Source of the DNA: JAPOXR01 sp965116115
Lineage (GTDB): Bacteria; Pseudomonadota; Alphaproteobacteria; Rhodobacterales; Rhodobacteraceae
DNA length: 64,000 bases
NCBI GenBank assembly: GCA_965116115.1
Contig: OZ220486.1
Location: 3,596,001-3,660,000 of the forward strand
Reading direction: 5' to 3'
Part shown: one piece after another, positions 53,692-63,234 of the stretch
How positions within the stretch are numbered: position 1 is the stretch's first letter
How the letters are laid out: each line of letters starts with the position of its first letter
Made by a program: the position numbers and the translations under genes
The notes under the pieces: model-generated
Told to the model about the DNA's origin: nothing
The model's database searches: none
What the model saw: the letters and a program-made list of their open reading frames with translations, nothing else

Positions 53692-56664
53692 TCAGAAACT
53701 CACGTTCAGGGCCAGAGAGCCGCCGAGATCCTTGTTGCCGCCGCCGGCCATGGCGTAGAAGGCGCGGCCCGACACCGTCATCATGTCGCTCAGCCTGAAC
53801 TCCCCGCCGAACCCGAGCCGGCCCCAGGTCGGCTTCATCTCCGCCTTGAGGACCGCCCCGGGAACCGTGACGCTGGTTTCGTCCTTCAAATCGTGCTCCG
53901 CGTCCGCCGAGACCCAGAACGTCCCGCTCTCTCCGGCTTCCATGTCGATCCTCGCCCCCAGCGTCCCTTTCAGGCCCTGAGCGGTGATTTCCGACACTTC
54001 CCCGGCCCCTTCGAACGCCGCCGGCTCCGTGAAACCGCCGGTCTTCACCGAAGACCATTCAAGCCCGGCCCGCGGCGTCACTTTCATCCCTTGGAATTCC
54101 GTCTCCGTGCCGGCGGAAACGCCGACCGACACGCCGCTGCCGCCGGCCGCTTTGATCACCATCCCGCCCATGGGGCTGAGTTCGATGCCGTGCAGACGCG
54201 AATACGACAGATGCCCGTCGACATGGAAACCGCCGTCCAGAGGACGCCAGCCCAGCGTCAGCGCCCCGCCGGTCGCCTTCGCCTTGATGTCCCCGCCGTG
54301 CGCGACCGCCGCTTTCACCGAGCGCTGCCCGGCGCTGAAACCGATGCGCAGAGCCTCGTCAGCCGGGAAATCATAGCCGATCTCCAGACCCTGCCGCTTC
54401 ATGCCCCAGCCGAGGGCGTGCCCGTGCCGGCCCGCGCCGGTCGTCGAACTCCCCGCTGTGCGCTCGCCGTCGCTCATGAATACCTTCGCCCAGCCGCCGG
54501 AGCCGCCGCGCGTCACGGTCCCGCTCCCGGAACCGGCGGTCAGACCCAGCAGCGCCGAAGGCAGAGCCTCGTACAGACGCGCCCGCGGGCTGTAGATCCG
54601 CTCCGCCTCGCCGATGTCCTTGAACTGATAGCCGCCGGTGATCGTCTCCAGCCGGGACCGGTGGACAGGAGTGTACACGCCCTTCACCGCTCCCCGCCGC
54701 TTGACGGTGCCCGTGCCGGGCGTCAGCGCCGTCAGCGCGCCGGCCTCGCCCGCGCGGGTATGAAAGGTCAGCGTCGAACGGCCGTCCTTCCCCGGATTGA
54801 GTATCCTGCCTTCGATATGGCCCGTGAAACCTTCCCCGTCCTCTTGCAGAACCACTTTCACCGGACCCGAATAGGAATCGACCTTGACGGCAACGCCGGA
54901 AACGCCGGCCCCCGAACCCGCATAACCCCCGGGACCGACGACGATCATGCCGCCCGCGGCCTTCGCGGCGATGTCAGCCAGCTGCCTGATACGCACGCCG
55001 GCATGCCCCCCGCTGCCGTCGGCGTCATTCACGCCCCCCGTCACCTTGCCGAGGACGGCGACATCGAACCCGCCGGAACCGTTGTGCCAGACATCAACCC
55101 CGTCCTTGGCGGAAGTGATCACGCCGCCCTCCCCGACCGTGACTTTGATCATCCCGGCGGCTTCCGCGTCTCTCAGCGACTCGGAACCCTGCTTCCTTAT
55201 CGTCACGCCCCGGATGTAAGCAAGGATGCCCGCGTCCTGCGAATCGACCGTGCCTCCGTGGGTGACCGTGACGCCGCTTCCGCTCTCGGCGTTCAATATG
55301 CCCGCGCTGATGCCGTAACTCTCCGCCGTGATCATGCCGCCTGTCCCCGTCATGACCGCGACGCCGCCGGTTCCTCTGTTAACAGCGCCGATTCCGTCGC
55401 CGCCCGCGGTTATTCGTCCGCCGTGGGTGATCCTGACATCGCCTTTGCCTGTCGCGCTTGACGCTTCCGCGTATATGCCGTGTCTCGCCGCGGCTATCGA
55501 ACTGCCCGCCGCCGACGTGACCGTGACGCCGCCGGTTCCGTCGTTCCAAGCGGCGACCGCAGTGGTGGCCGAGGAAATCCGCCCGCCGTGGGTGATCCTG
55601 ACATCGCCCGTGCCCGTGCTCTCCACAATCGCGTACAGGCCCGTTCTCTCTGCCGAACCCGTCGCGACGGTCCGCCCCGTGACTATCGAACTGCCGGCCT
55701 TCGTCTCGACGACGATGTCGCCCGCTCCTTCGTGCGTGAGCCACATGCCCGCCTCACCGGCGATTATCCTCCCCCCGTGGGTCACCGTCACCGTTCCCGT
55801 GTTCGCGGCTCCTTCGTTTTCGGCATTGATCTCGATGCCCGCGTTACGCTCCGAAGTGATTTCGCTGCCGCTTCCCGTCGTGACCGTGACAGGGCCGACG
55901 CCGTAGCTCTGCACATAAATCCCGGCCCCGCTGCGGTTTGTCGGCCCGGTCACCGAAATGCCGCCCTTGTGGTCGACTTTGACGGCCCCCGTGATTTCGT
56001 CCGAGTTGCTCTCGCCGACTGTGATACTGATGCCTCTTCTTATGTTCAAACCGCTCGCGAGCCCGCTGCCGAGAGATTTCACCTCGATCTCGCTGCCTTC
56101 CGCCGTGTCGACCGTGACGGGGCCTTTCCCCTCCTGGATCAGGTTGATTCCAGTGCCTTCCGAGACGATGCTGCCGTTGTTGCTGACCGTTAAGCCGCCC
56201 GTGCCCGCCTTGTTCTTGATATAGCCGTTGATGCCGCGTCCATCATTCGATCTGGTCGCGTCCGCGTGAATCTCGCCGTTGTTGATGATCGTTATAGCGC
56301 CGTCAGCCGCGGCGGCGGCGGTTGAAATTCCGATTCCGGTGCCGCCGACAGGCGCGGCTTCCGTGCCGATCGTCCCGCTGAGGGTCAGCTTCACACCGCT
56401 TGGATCGTCAATGTCGTCGCAACGAATCGCGTATTTGGCGCCGCTGCCTGTCTGACCCGGCGCAGTCGTGTAAGCGCCGCTGTATGTGAGAGGCTCGGAG
56501 TAGACGAACTGGGTCGCGCTGCCGGCAACGGTTGGCACGCATTTGTCGTCCGCCGTGGTCGTCTGCGCGCCGAGCGGCGGGGCGGCCGGAAGCGCCGTCA
56601 GTAAGGCGAGAACCAGTCCGGCGGCGGACAGCCGGGCGCATGAGCCCCCCCCCCGGGGAGTCAT
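53692..56664 (-). CDS. Classical (type Va) autotransporter with beta-helix passenger
   Basis: The open frame has 990 codons from ATG 56664. A signal sequence (ARLSAAGLVLALLTALPA) precedes a Gly/Thr/Val-rich passenger built of repeated short strands such as GDVRITHGGRI and GVTVTHGGT (about residues 90-600). A linker and a C-terminal beta-barrel domain (about 730-990) end in SLALNVSF, the final aromatic OMP signature. It would expose an adhesin-like beta-helix on the cell surface. ATG 56664 has no Shine-Dalgarno, whereas ATG 56722 has GGAAG 6 nt upstream but is out of frame through the poly(C) tract. The gene may therefore be switched off in this sequence. Confidence 0.88.
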   Translation of the reverse strand: MTPRGGGSCARLSAAGLVLALLTALPAAPPLGAQTTTADDKCVPTVAGSATQFVYSEPLTYSGAYTTAPGQTGSGAKYAIRCDDIDDPSGVKLTLSGTIGTEAAPVGGTGIGISTAAAAADGAITIINNGEIHADATRSNDGRGINGYIKNKAGTGGLTVSNNGSIVSEGTGINLIQEGKGPVTVDTAEGSEIEVKSLGSGLASGLNIRRGISITVGESNSDEITGAVKVDHKGGISVTGPTNRSGAGIYVQSYGVGPVTVTTGSGSEITSERNAGIEINAENEGAANTGTVTVTHGGRIIAGEAGMWLTHEGAGDIVVETKAGSSIVTGRTVATGSAERTGLYAIVESTGTGDVRITHGGRISSATTAVAAWNDGTGGVTVTSAAGSSIAAARHGIYAEASSATGKGDVRITHGGRITAGGDGIGAVNRGTGGVAVMTGTGGMITAESYGISAGILNAESGSGVTVTHGGTVDSQDAGILAYIRGVTIRKQGSESLRDAEAAGMIKVTVGEGGVITSAKDGVDVWHNGSGGFDVAVLGKVTGGVNDADGSGGHAGVRIRQLADIAAKAAGGMIVVGPGGYAGSGAGVSGVAVKVDSYSGPVKVVLQEDGEGFTGHIEGRILNPGKDGRSTLTFHTRAGEAGALTALTPGTGTVKRRGAVKGVYTPVHRSRLETITGGYQFKDIGEAERIYSPRARLYEALPSALLGLTAGSGSGTVTRGGSGGWAKVFMSDGERTAGSSTTGAGRHGHALGWGMKRQGLEIGYDFPADEALRIGFSAGQRSVKAAVAHGGDIKAKATGGALTLGWRPLDGGFHVDGHLSYSRLHGIELSPMGGMVIKAAGGSGVSVGVSAGTETEFQGMKVTPRAGLEWSSVKTGGFTEPAAFEGAGEVSEITAQGLKGTLGARIDMEAGESGTFWVSADAEHDLKDETSVTVPGAVLKAEMKPTWGRLGFGGEFRLSDMMTVSGRAFYAMAGGGNKDLGGSLALNVSF
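56645..56654 (-). promoter_or_regulatory. Poly(C)10 tract at the autotransporter start (slippage site)
   Basis: Ten consecutive C on the plus strand (G on the coding strand) lie between the well-placed start at 56722 and the signal peptide. With 9 or 12 bases the 56722 start would read through into the passenger; with 10 it ends early at 56408. This is the layout of a phase-variable contingency locus. Confidence 0.6.
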
Positions 56665-56722
56665 TGAGAGCGCAGGCTTCCGCCGATGCGCGTTTCAGCG
56701 TTAATCCGACTGATGTCGTCAT

Positions 56723-57047
56723 CGTTCACTTCCTTTCCGATGTAACCGTTATTGAGCCCGCAGCTTACCCTGCCCCGGCGCATCGCGCAAGGAGCGGAAA
56801 TGATTTTATCCGGAAATGTCGTGTTTCCGCCGCTGCCGGCGGGCGCATGCCGCCGCGTCAATTCTCTGACGAAAGATGCGGCGAGGCTGCTGACAGGCCC
56901 GGCGCGGAGCGGCGCCTGCCCCTGACAGCGTGCCCGGAAAGCCGCCTCGGAACGGTATCGCCGCTGCGCCCTGAAGCTCATCAGCTCCGCCGGACCGCCG
57001 CCGGAAAACCGGAAATCTCAAAAGCGGCGGGCCTGCCGCCCATCCGC
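56723..57047. other. Upstream region of the autotransporter
   Basis: There is no credible gene here. It should carry the autotransporter promoter. The stretch next to 57048 is the outside flank of the IS4-type element. Confidence 0.4.
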
Positions 57048-59597
57048 CGCGGCCTGCCCATTAGTCATAAAAGGTGTCATCACAAGCAGTTCCGGAGGGC
57101 GGCGATTCCGCCGTCTTCCGCCCGGTCCGGGCGCGTTTTCCGGTCTGCGAGGGACGGTTCGGGGCTGATATTCAGCCTTGAGCGAGAAGTTTCGCCACGC
57201 GGCTTCCCCGGCCGGCAGCAAGCGCGCGCTCGACGGCGGCGGCGCCATGGGAGAGGAGGGCGTAACCTTCCCAGACGGTCTGAGCGCCGGCGGGGTCGTC
57301 ATATTTGCGGCCGAGATATCCGCCCATCCGGGCGAGCATCGCGACCGCCGTTCCGAGATCGCCGGGCGGCGGCAGACGCAGGGCGTCGGCGTAATCCGCC
57401 ATCACCGCGATTTCGGTTTCCGAGAACAGGGCGGAGGGTTCGAGATCGGGGGTTTCGCGTCCGAGCAGAGCGAGAGCCAGCAGCCGCCAGGCGATGACGG
57501 CGCACAGCGCGGTTTCGCGTTCGACGCGTTCGCGGGCACGGTGCGCGGTTTTTTCCACGGCGCATCCGGTTTTGAGAACGCGGCGCCAGTCCTCGATCCG
57601 CCAGCGGAGCTGATAGAAGCGGGTCACTTCGCGGGCCTCCGCGGAGCAGGTCACCGGCAGCGATGTCAGAAGGAACTGCTCGACGGGTTCCGATCCGTCG
57701 GCGGGCGGCTCGGTTTCCCGCACATGGACTGCGGCAAGGCGGACCGGCTGCGCTCCCAGCCGCTGACGCTGCTTTTCGGGAACCGGCAGATCCAGCGTTT
57801 TCCAGCGCAGAGCGCAAACCGCATCGCGCGCGGCGCGGCGCGGCGACCGGCGCGGCGCCTGAAGCCGCATCCGGTCTTTGACCGGCTGAAGGCGCATGCG
57901 GGCGAACAGCCTGCGGCACCCCTTGCCGAGACTGCGGTCCCGGCCGGCGCGGATCAGGATGTCGATCCGGCCGTTCAGGCGCCGCCATGCGTCGAAAACC
58001 TCGAACGCGTCGCCTTCCCGGTCCATCACCGCGACGGCGCGGACATCGCTCAGCCCGTCGACCAGCCGGGCGCTGTCGTCAAGGGCCCTTACCCAGCGCA
58101 GGGTCTTCGGCCCGCCGTCCGGCGGGGCATCGAACTCGATGCGCGGCACGACTGGCGGGATGCCGTCCGCCGAGACCGCGAAGGTCGAATGAAGATGCAG
58201 ACCGAGCGTGCCTTCGGCCCCTTTGTCGCGCGAGATCGTACCCAGCCCCTCGCACCGGCCGTGCGTCGCCAGGTTGACGTCCGTGCCGTCCTGGATCAGA
58301 AGAACCGTGTCCTGCCCCTGAATCCGCCGGCGGGTCCGCCCGCGGTGCGGCCCGAGGATCGCCTGCGCCGAGACCGCGGCCGTGTCGGGATGCTCGATCA
58401 AGCGGTAATATCCTGTCGTCATCGCGCTGTTCCCATGGGCCGCGGTATAAAAGGTCTTCGAGAACGACCGGCCCAGCAGAGCCGCGGAGGCGACGAGACG
58501 CCTGGTCAGACGGGCGTCGCCGAGATCGGCCCCGCCGAATTCCTGCCCGGCCCAGCCGGCGCTGTCAAGGCCGTCATGAGGAGCCAGCGGTTCGACCCGC
58601 GCTCCCAGCCGGCGGCACTGGTCCTTGCAGAGCGGGCGCAGCCAGACCTCCTTCGGCGGCACCGGCCGGCGGTTCCGGTCGCGTCCGGCGGTGACGCCGG
58701 CCCGGCTCCATCCGGTCGCGCGGCAGCTGGCACCGCTGTGTCCGGGGCCGACATAGGTCTCGACGAGAACCGGACGCAGACCGTAAATCCGCTCATAGTC
58801 GCGCCCGACGCGCCGCAGGCACAGGCCCAAAGCCCGGGAGGCGAGGTTGCGGCATCTTCCGGGAGCGGGACGGAGCAGAAAGCGGGCCATGCAGATGACC
58901 CGGCAGCGGTTCGCCTCGCGCTGTTCCGCGGCTGGCCGATCCAGCGGTCGCGGGCGCTTTGCGCCCGGGCGGGAGCGGCGAACAGGAAACCGCCGAGCAC
59001 GTCCTCTCCGGCGACGAGAAAATAGCGGATCTGGCAGCCCGCGGCCTTGACCGGACCGAGAGGATGCTCCCGGGCGGTCATCGCCGACTGAAGACGCTTC
59101 CCGGCGGCGTCCTCGACCGGAACCGCCGCCAGCCCGGCGATCAGGCCGGCCCGGTCGGGAACCGCCGGCAGCGGCGGGGCCGGAAGCTCCCGGGGGTCGG
59201 CGCGCGGCGCCAGGCTCGCCGGCCACGGACGCGCCGGAGGCAGCGTGATCCGCCCGGCCCTTTCCAGCGCCTCGAGGGCCGACAGACAGCTTTGCAGCCG
59301 CAGGCGTCCGCGCCCGTCGCGGAGGGCGAAAACGCCGCAGACCTCCCGCACTCCGGCCCATCGGCAAGGGGACCGGTCAAGAATCGGCTGCAGCCGCGCC
59401 AAGGCGCCGGGCTGCCCGAGGGTTGAACGAATCGGCAGCGGCGTGTATTCCATGGCGGAGAACCTGGATGCCCCGAGGGAGTTTGTTAAGCCCCCGCGCT
59501 GAAAAAATCAGCTGAGCGGGAAATCACGGAATCGCTGCGGCCAAGCGTCGGCTGGCGCACTTGTGATGACACCTTTTATGACTAATGGGCAGGCCGC
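57048..59597. mobile_element. IS4-type element with DUF4338, 40-bp inverted ends
   Basis: A perfect inverted repeat of about 40 bp (CCGCGGCCTGCCCATTAGTC and on through CATAAAAGGTGTCATCACAAG) lies at 57047-57086 and, inverted, at 59558-59597. Between them is a single DUF4338-transposase coding region. No direct target duplication is seen. Confidence 0.8.
57172..59453 (-). pseudogene. DUF4338-IS4 (Tn5-like) transposase with one frameshift
   Basis: From ATG 59453 (MEYTPLPIRSTLGQ) the DUF4338 part reads WAGVREVCGVFALRDGRGRL, LAGLAAVPV and GCQIRYFLVAGEDVLGGFLF. Near 58920 the reading frame changes. The rest continues CMARFLLRPAPGRCRNLASR, then the transposase: DTVLLIQDGTDVN (Asp), AVAVMDREGDAFEVF (Asp) and YQLRWRIEDWRRVLKTGCAV (Glu). 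It ends VAKLLAQG. About 760 aa would result if the frame were corrected. Confidence 0.8.
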
Positions 59598-59599
59598 GG

Positions 59600-59779
59600 C
59601 CGGCTGCTCTGCCGGGAAAAAGCGGTTCGGTCCGCCGCCGCGTTCAATCAGCCGGCATGGTTCTGTCAGCGTTCATTCGTCTTCCTGCACGTCTTGCCCG
59701 CGGCGGCCGCTCCGGCGACCGTCAAGACGATCACAGCGGCGAATCGTCCGGAGCGCAACCCCACTTGTCAACAGGCCCT
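59600..59779 (-). mobile_element. IS5 end fragment
   Basis: Read on the minus strand, it begins AGGGCCTGTTGACAAGTGGG and covers the first part of the IS5 transposase gene (MNADRTM), with an internal deletion before CCGAACCGCTTTTTCCCGG. It matches the left end of the IS at 6938. Confidence 0.8.
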
Positions 59780-60479
59780 AAGAGCCGCGCAGGAGACCAT
59801 GACGTCAAGTGCGGGTCGCGCAATAATCTGGAATTGCACCGGGGTCAACAGCAGTTGGGCGAGTTGGCCGCAGATATGGAAGGCCTGGTTGGCGCGGAAC
59901 TTTCGGTACGGCGGATGATGCAGGGCGAAGCTGATCAGCGTCCCCTTGAAGGCATTCTCCTGTCACCATATGAATCAAGCCAAGGACAATTCCGTAAGGA
60001 GTCATACACACGGGTTGCTCGGCGCGAGGCTGCAGCAAACGTTCATTTCATCGCTCATCAGCAGCCGTGCTATCCGGTCGCGGGTTCCCTTGCCGGCAAC
60101 CTGCTTCGGGCAGGCCTTCGATCACGTACAGCGCCGGCGCATGCTTGTGCAAGTGGGTCAAGCTGATCGAGCAGTCCCAGCCCCGCCGGCGTGCCCTCGG
60201 GCAGGCATAGCGCCACGTCGCTGCCGAATTGCTCGCGCCAGCCCCCGGCCGCCGCCGCCCGCTCGCCACAGCGGCCGATGAACACCCCGTGCAGTTCCAA
60301 AACCGGCTCGAGCCGCTCCGCCTCCGAATCGGTCTCCGTCTGAAAGCAGATGCAGAAGCGTCCAGGTTCCGGCGCGGCCGACACACCGGCAGCCGCGGCG
60401 TGCCGGCACCAGGCTTTCCCGTATTCACCGACCTGATTTTCTGCTGCCGAAAAGATCCGCGGCGCACCGTTGGCGCAGT
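59780..60479. other. Gene-poor stretch with mini-element copy 3
   Basis: It contains the third 53-bp mini-element (59965-60017). A minus-strand frame at 60384-60070 (MSAAPEPGRFCICFQTETDS) has coding-like composition but is not recognised and shares the region with other open frames. No gene is called. Confidence 0.35.
59965..60017. repeat. 53-bp mini-element, copy 3
   Basis: In reverse orientation it reads CAACCCGTGTGTATGACTCC ... TTGGCTTGATTCATATG, about 85% identical to copy 1. Confidence 0.75.
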
Positions 60480-60917
60480 TTCCAGCTGCCCGCAGGCACG
60501 ATTTCCGGCAAAGCCTATGTGACTGACGGAGACGGAATCCGCGTAGTATCAGGTCAGGAAGTACGTATCGCCGGTCTTGACGCTCCCGAATGGAATCAGC
60601 CGGCGAAACGCCGAAACAGTCAATGGTTTTGCCACGGTAGGAAAGTGAAGAAGGCGCTGATTCAAGAAATCGGCGGCAAAAGGGTTCAAGTCAGAATTGA
60701 AGAATACGACAAATCCGGCCGGGCGGTCGGCACAGTTACATGCGGCGGCATAGACGTCGGAGAATGGCTCGTCAGCCAAGGCCTCGCGAGGGCCATGTAC
60801 GGCGACTGATATAAATTCGCTGAACGCGAAGCGAAAAATGCCGGGCGCGGCATGTGGAAGCATGCCGTCAACATCGACCCCGGATCGTGGCGGCGCCGGA
60901 AATCCGGGCGGACCTGA
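60480..60917 (+). pseudogene. Staphylococcal-nuclease-like (thermonuclease) gene with in-frame TGA
   Basis: The frame reads SGKAYVTDGDGIRVV, VRIAGLDAPEWNQPAK, EEYDKSGRAVGTVTCGGIDV and GEWLVSQGLARAMYGD, then TGA at 60807-60809. The same frame continues YKFAEREAKNAGRGMWKHAV to TGA 60915. This is the SNase fold with its D, D and R/E positions. The stop occupies a place where Arg (CGA) would fit, so a single C-to-T change probably broke it. The N-terminus, where a signal peptide is usual, is not identifiable. Confidence 0.7.
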
Positions 60918-61023
60918 AGTTTCATTCCCATGCCGGACAGGCTGGACGGCCGCCGCCCTTCCAAACCGGCGCCGGACGCCCGCTGACGCCACGGCAAAAT
61001 GTGGGAATTCGGACCATTCTCCG

Positions 61024-62931
61024 TCACGACTGATCAGATGCCTGAAAATGCCGGTAAATGGTCTCTGCCAGAGAATCCGATATTCCATTGACGCTCTTCA
61101 GGTCTTCCAGACCGGCGCGGCTGACAGCCTTCGCGGAACCGAAATGGGACATCAACGCGGATTTGCGGCGCGCGCCCACGCCGGCAATGTCCGTCAGCGG
61201 CGAGGCGGAAATTGACTTCGAACGTTTGGACCGGTGGGCGCCGATCGCGAATCTGTGGGCCTCGTCACGAATTCTCTGGACGAAATACAGCACAGGGTCG
61301 TTTTGCCCCAAGGCAGCGACCCGGCCTCCGGGAAGATGAAACTCTTCAAGCCCGGCGTTCCGCTGCCGTCCTTTGGCCACGCCTGCCAATGGAATATCGT
61401 CGGCCCCGCATTCCGTCAGCGCTTCCATTGCCGCCGTCACATGCCCGGCGCCGCCGTCCACCAGCACCAGATCGGGCCATTCCGCGCCGTCGCGTCCCGG
61501 ATCGGATTTCACAAGCCGTCCGAACCGCCGGCTCAGAACTTCATTCATCATCGCGTAATCATCTCCCGGCCGCATGCTGCCGCTGCGGATATTGAATTTC
61601 CGGTAGGCGGATTTCTGAAAGCCCTCAGGACCGGCGACAATCATGGCGCCGACTTGATGCGCGCCCTGAACATGTGAATTATCATACACTTCGACCCGCC
61701 GCGGCGCCGAGTCCAGTCCCAGGAAATCTCCCAAGCCGCTCAGCAGTTTCGCCTGTGTGCGGGTTTCAGCAAGGCGCATCGCCAGTGCATCCCGCGCATT
61801 CCGTAAGGCGCCGGCGATCAGAGCGGCCTTTTCTCCGCGCAGCGGCACAGTCAGTTTCACCCGGCTGCCCCGGTGTTCGGAAAGCAGATTCTCCATGAGG
61901 TCCGGCGACCCGATCCCATGGGAAAGAATGACATTCCGGGCTGGTGTTTTGTTGCTGTAAAACTGTCCCAAAAACGCTTCCAGTATCTCTGATTCGTCTG
62001 CCCAGGAGCCGGCGCGCGGAAAGCAGGCGTGATTGCCCCAATTCTGATTGGCACGGATGAAAAAGACCTGCACGCAGGCATTCCCGCCCTCGCAGTGAAC
62101 CGCGGCCACGTCAGCTTCCGCGACTGTCTTCGGGTTAACGCTCTGGGCTGACTGAATCTGTGTCAACGCCTTGATGCGGTCACGGAGGGCCGCGGCGCGC
62201 TCGAATGCGAGATCTCTGGACGCGGCTTCCATTTGCCGGGCGAGCTGCTCCTGGATTTTGCTGGACTTCCCGCCGAGAAACCGCTCGGCATCTTCAACCA
62301 GTTCGGCGTAGGCGGTTTCAGACACCAAGCCGACGCACGGAGCGCAGCAGCGCTGGATCTGGTGAAGCAGGCATGGCCGCGAACGGCTCTCGAAAACCGA
62401 ATCGGAACAGCTGCGCAGCAGAAACACTCTCTGCAGATGTTTCAGCGTCCTGTTCACCGCCGCCGCGGAAGCGAAGGGGCCGAAATAGCTGCCCTTTTCC
62501 CCTTTCCGGCCGCGGTGCTTCTTTATCTGCGGAAACTTGTGTTTCTTGGAAACCAAGATGCTGGGAAAACTCTTGTCGTCTCGGAGAAGGACATTGTAGC
62601 GCGGCTTCAGCTGCTTGATCAGATTCTGTTCCAGAAGCAATGCCTCTGTTTCAGTTTCGGTGGTCAGAAACATCATTGACGCCGTCTGTTCAATGACACG
62701 CGCGATCCGCGCATTGTGCACGGCCGGATTGATGTAGGTCCGGACCCGGTTCCGGAGGCCGCGGGCCTTGCCGACATACAGCACTTCGCCCTTTTGGTTC
62801 AGCATCCGGTAAACGCCCGGCCTGTTGTCGAGAGCCGCGGCGCACTCTTTAATGACATCAGCGCCGCGCGGACCGGAAACCGGCCTGCCGCCGCTTTCCG
62901 CGGTTTCGCGGCTGTCTTCAATCTGTTTCAT
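61024..62931 (-). CDS. uvrC: UvrABC system protein C
   Basis: The 635-aa dual-incision nuclease belongs to nucleotide-excision repair. The GIY-YIG domain has GVYRMLNQKGEVLYVGKARG near residue 40. The UvrB-binding UVR motif, the UvrC C-terminal RNase-H-like nuclease (RVEVYDNSHVQGAHQVGAM, LVLVDGGAGHVTAAMEAL) and the HhH end (VGARRKSALMSHFGSAKAVS) are all present. The gene is complete and intact. The 3' end is duplicated at 51237-51322, and the expected downstream gene pgsA is 10 kb away. Confidence 0.96.
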   Translation of the reverse strand: MKQIEDSRETAESGGRPVSGPRGADVIKECAAALDNRPGVYRMLNQKGEVLYVGKARGLRNRVRTYINPAVHNARIARVIEQTASMMFLTTETETEALLLEQNLIKQLKPRYNVLLRDDKSFPSILVSKKHKFPQIKKHRGRKGEKGSYFGPFASAAAVNRTLKHLQRVFLLRSCSDSVFESRSRPCLLHQIQRCCAPCVGLVSETAYAELVEDAERFLGGKSSKIQEQLARQMEAASRDLAFERAAALRDRIKALTQIQSAQSVNPKTVAEADVAAVHCEGGNACVQVFFIRANQNWGNHACFPRAGSWADESEILEAFLGQFYSNKTPARNVILSHGIGSPDLMENLLSEHRGSRVKLTVPLRGEKAALIAGALRNARDALAMRLAETRTQAKLLSGLGDFLGLDSAPRRVEVYDNSHVQGAHQVGAMIVAGPEGFQKSAYRKFNIRSGSMRPGDDYAMMNEVLSRRFGRLVKSDPGRDGAEWPDLVLVDGGAGHVTAAMEALTECGADDIPLAGVAKGRQRNAGLEEFHLPGGRVAALGQNDPVLYFVQRIRDEAHRFAIGAHRSKRSKSISASPLTDIAGVGARRKSALMSHFGSAKAVSRAGLEDLKSVNGISDSLAETIYRHFQASDQS

Positions 62932-63234
62932 GGATACAGGCCGCGTCCCGGCGGGATACGGTGCAAATGCTGCCTTGAATCAATCGGACGCGATCCGGGC
63001 GCCTGTGGAAAACTCTGTTGATACTTTTCAGCATATTTTCTGTATCTGTCGGAAGTTTATGCAATTTTCCGGTTTCGTTAAATTTCGTTGCGGAATCAGG
63101 GCCTGTCTAACATATTGTTTTTAATCCATATTTTTTCCACAGACACTTGACTGCATTCAAACCTGTATATTTTTCCGACATTTATGACGAAATATGTCAT
63201 ATCGGTGGATAATTCCACTCCGGATCCGGAATTA
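62932..63234. other. AT-rich intergenic region with DnaA-box-like sites
   Basis: About 300 bp, much more AT-rich than the flanks, between uvrC and the SDR gene. TGTGGAAAA (63004), TTTTCCACA (63133) and GGTGGATAA (63204) each differ by about one base from the DnaA box. It also holds T-rich runs. It contains no gene; whether it is a replication origin is unproven. Confidence 0.4.

Noticed and set aside
53635..55461. Plus-strand open frame of 608 codons opposite the autotransporter
   Set aside because: It mirrors the repetitive autotransporter sequence; the composition is Arg/His/Pro-rich and no family motif is seen.
57178..59025. Plus-strand open frame of 615 codons opposite the IS4-type transposase
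   Set aside because: It is an antisense shadow; the minus strand has clear DDE transposase motifs.
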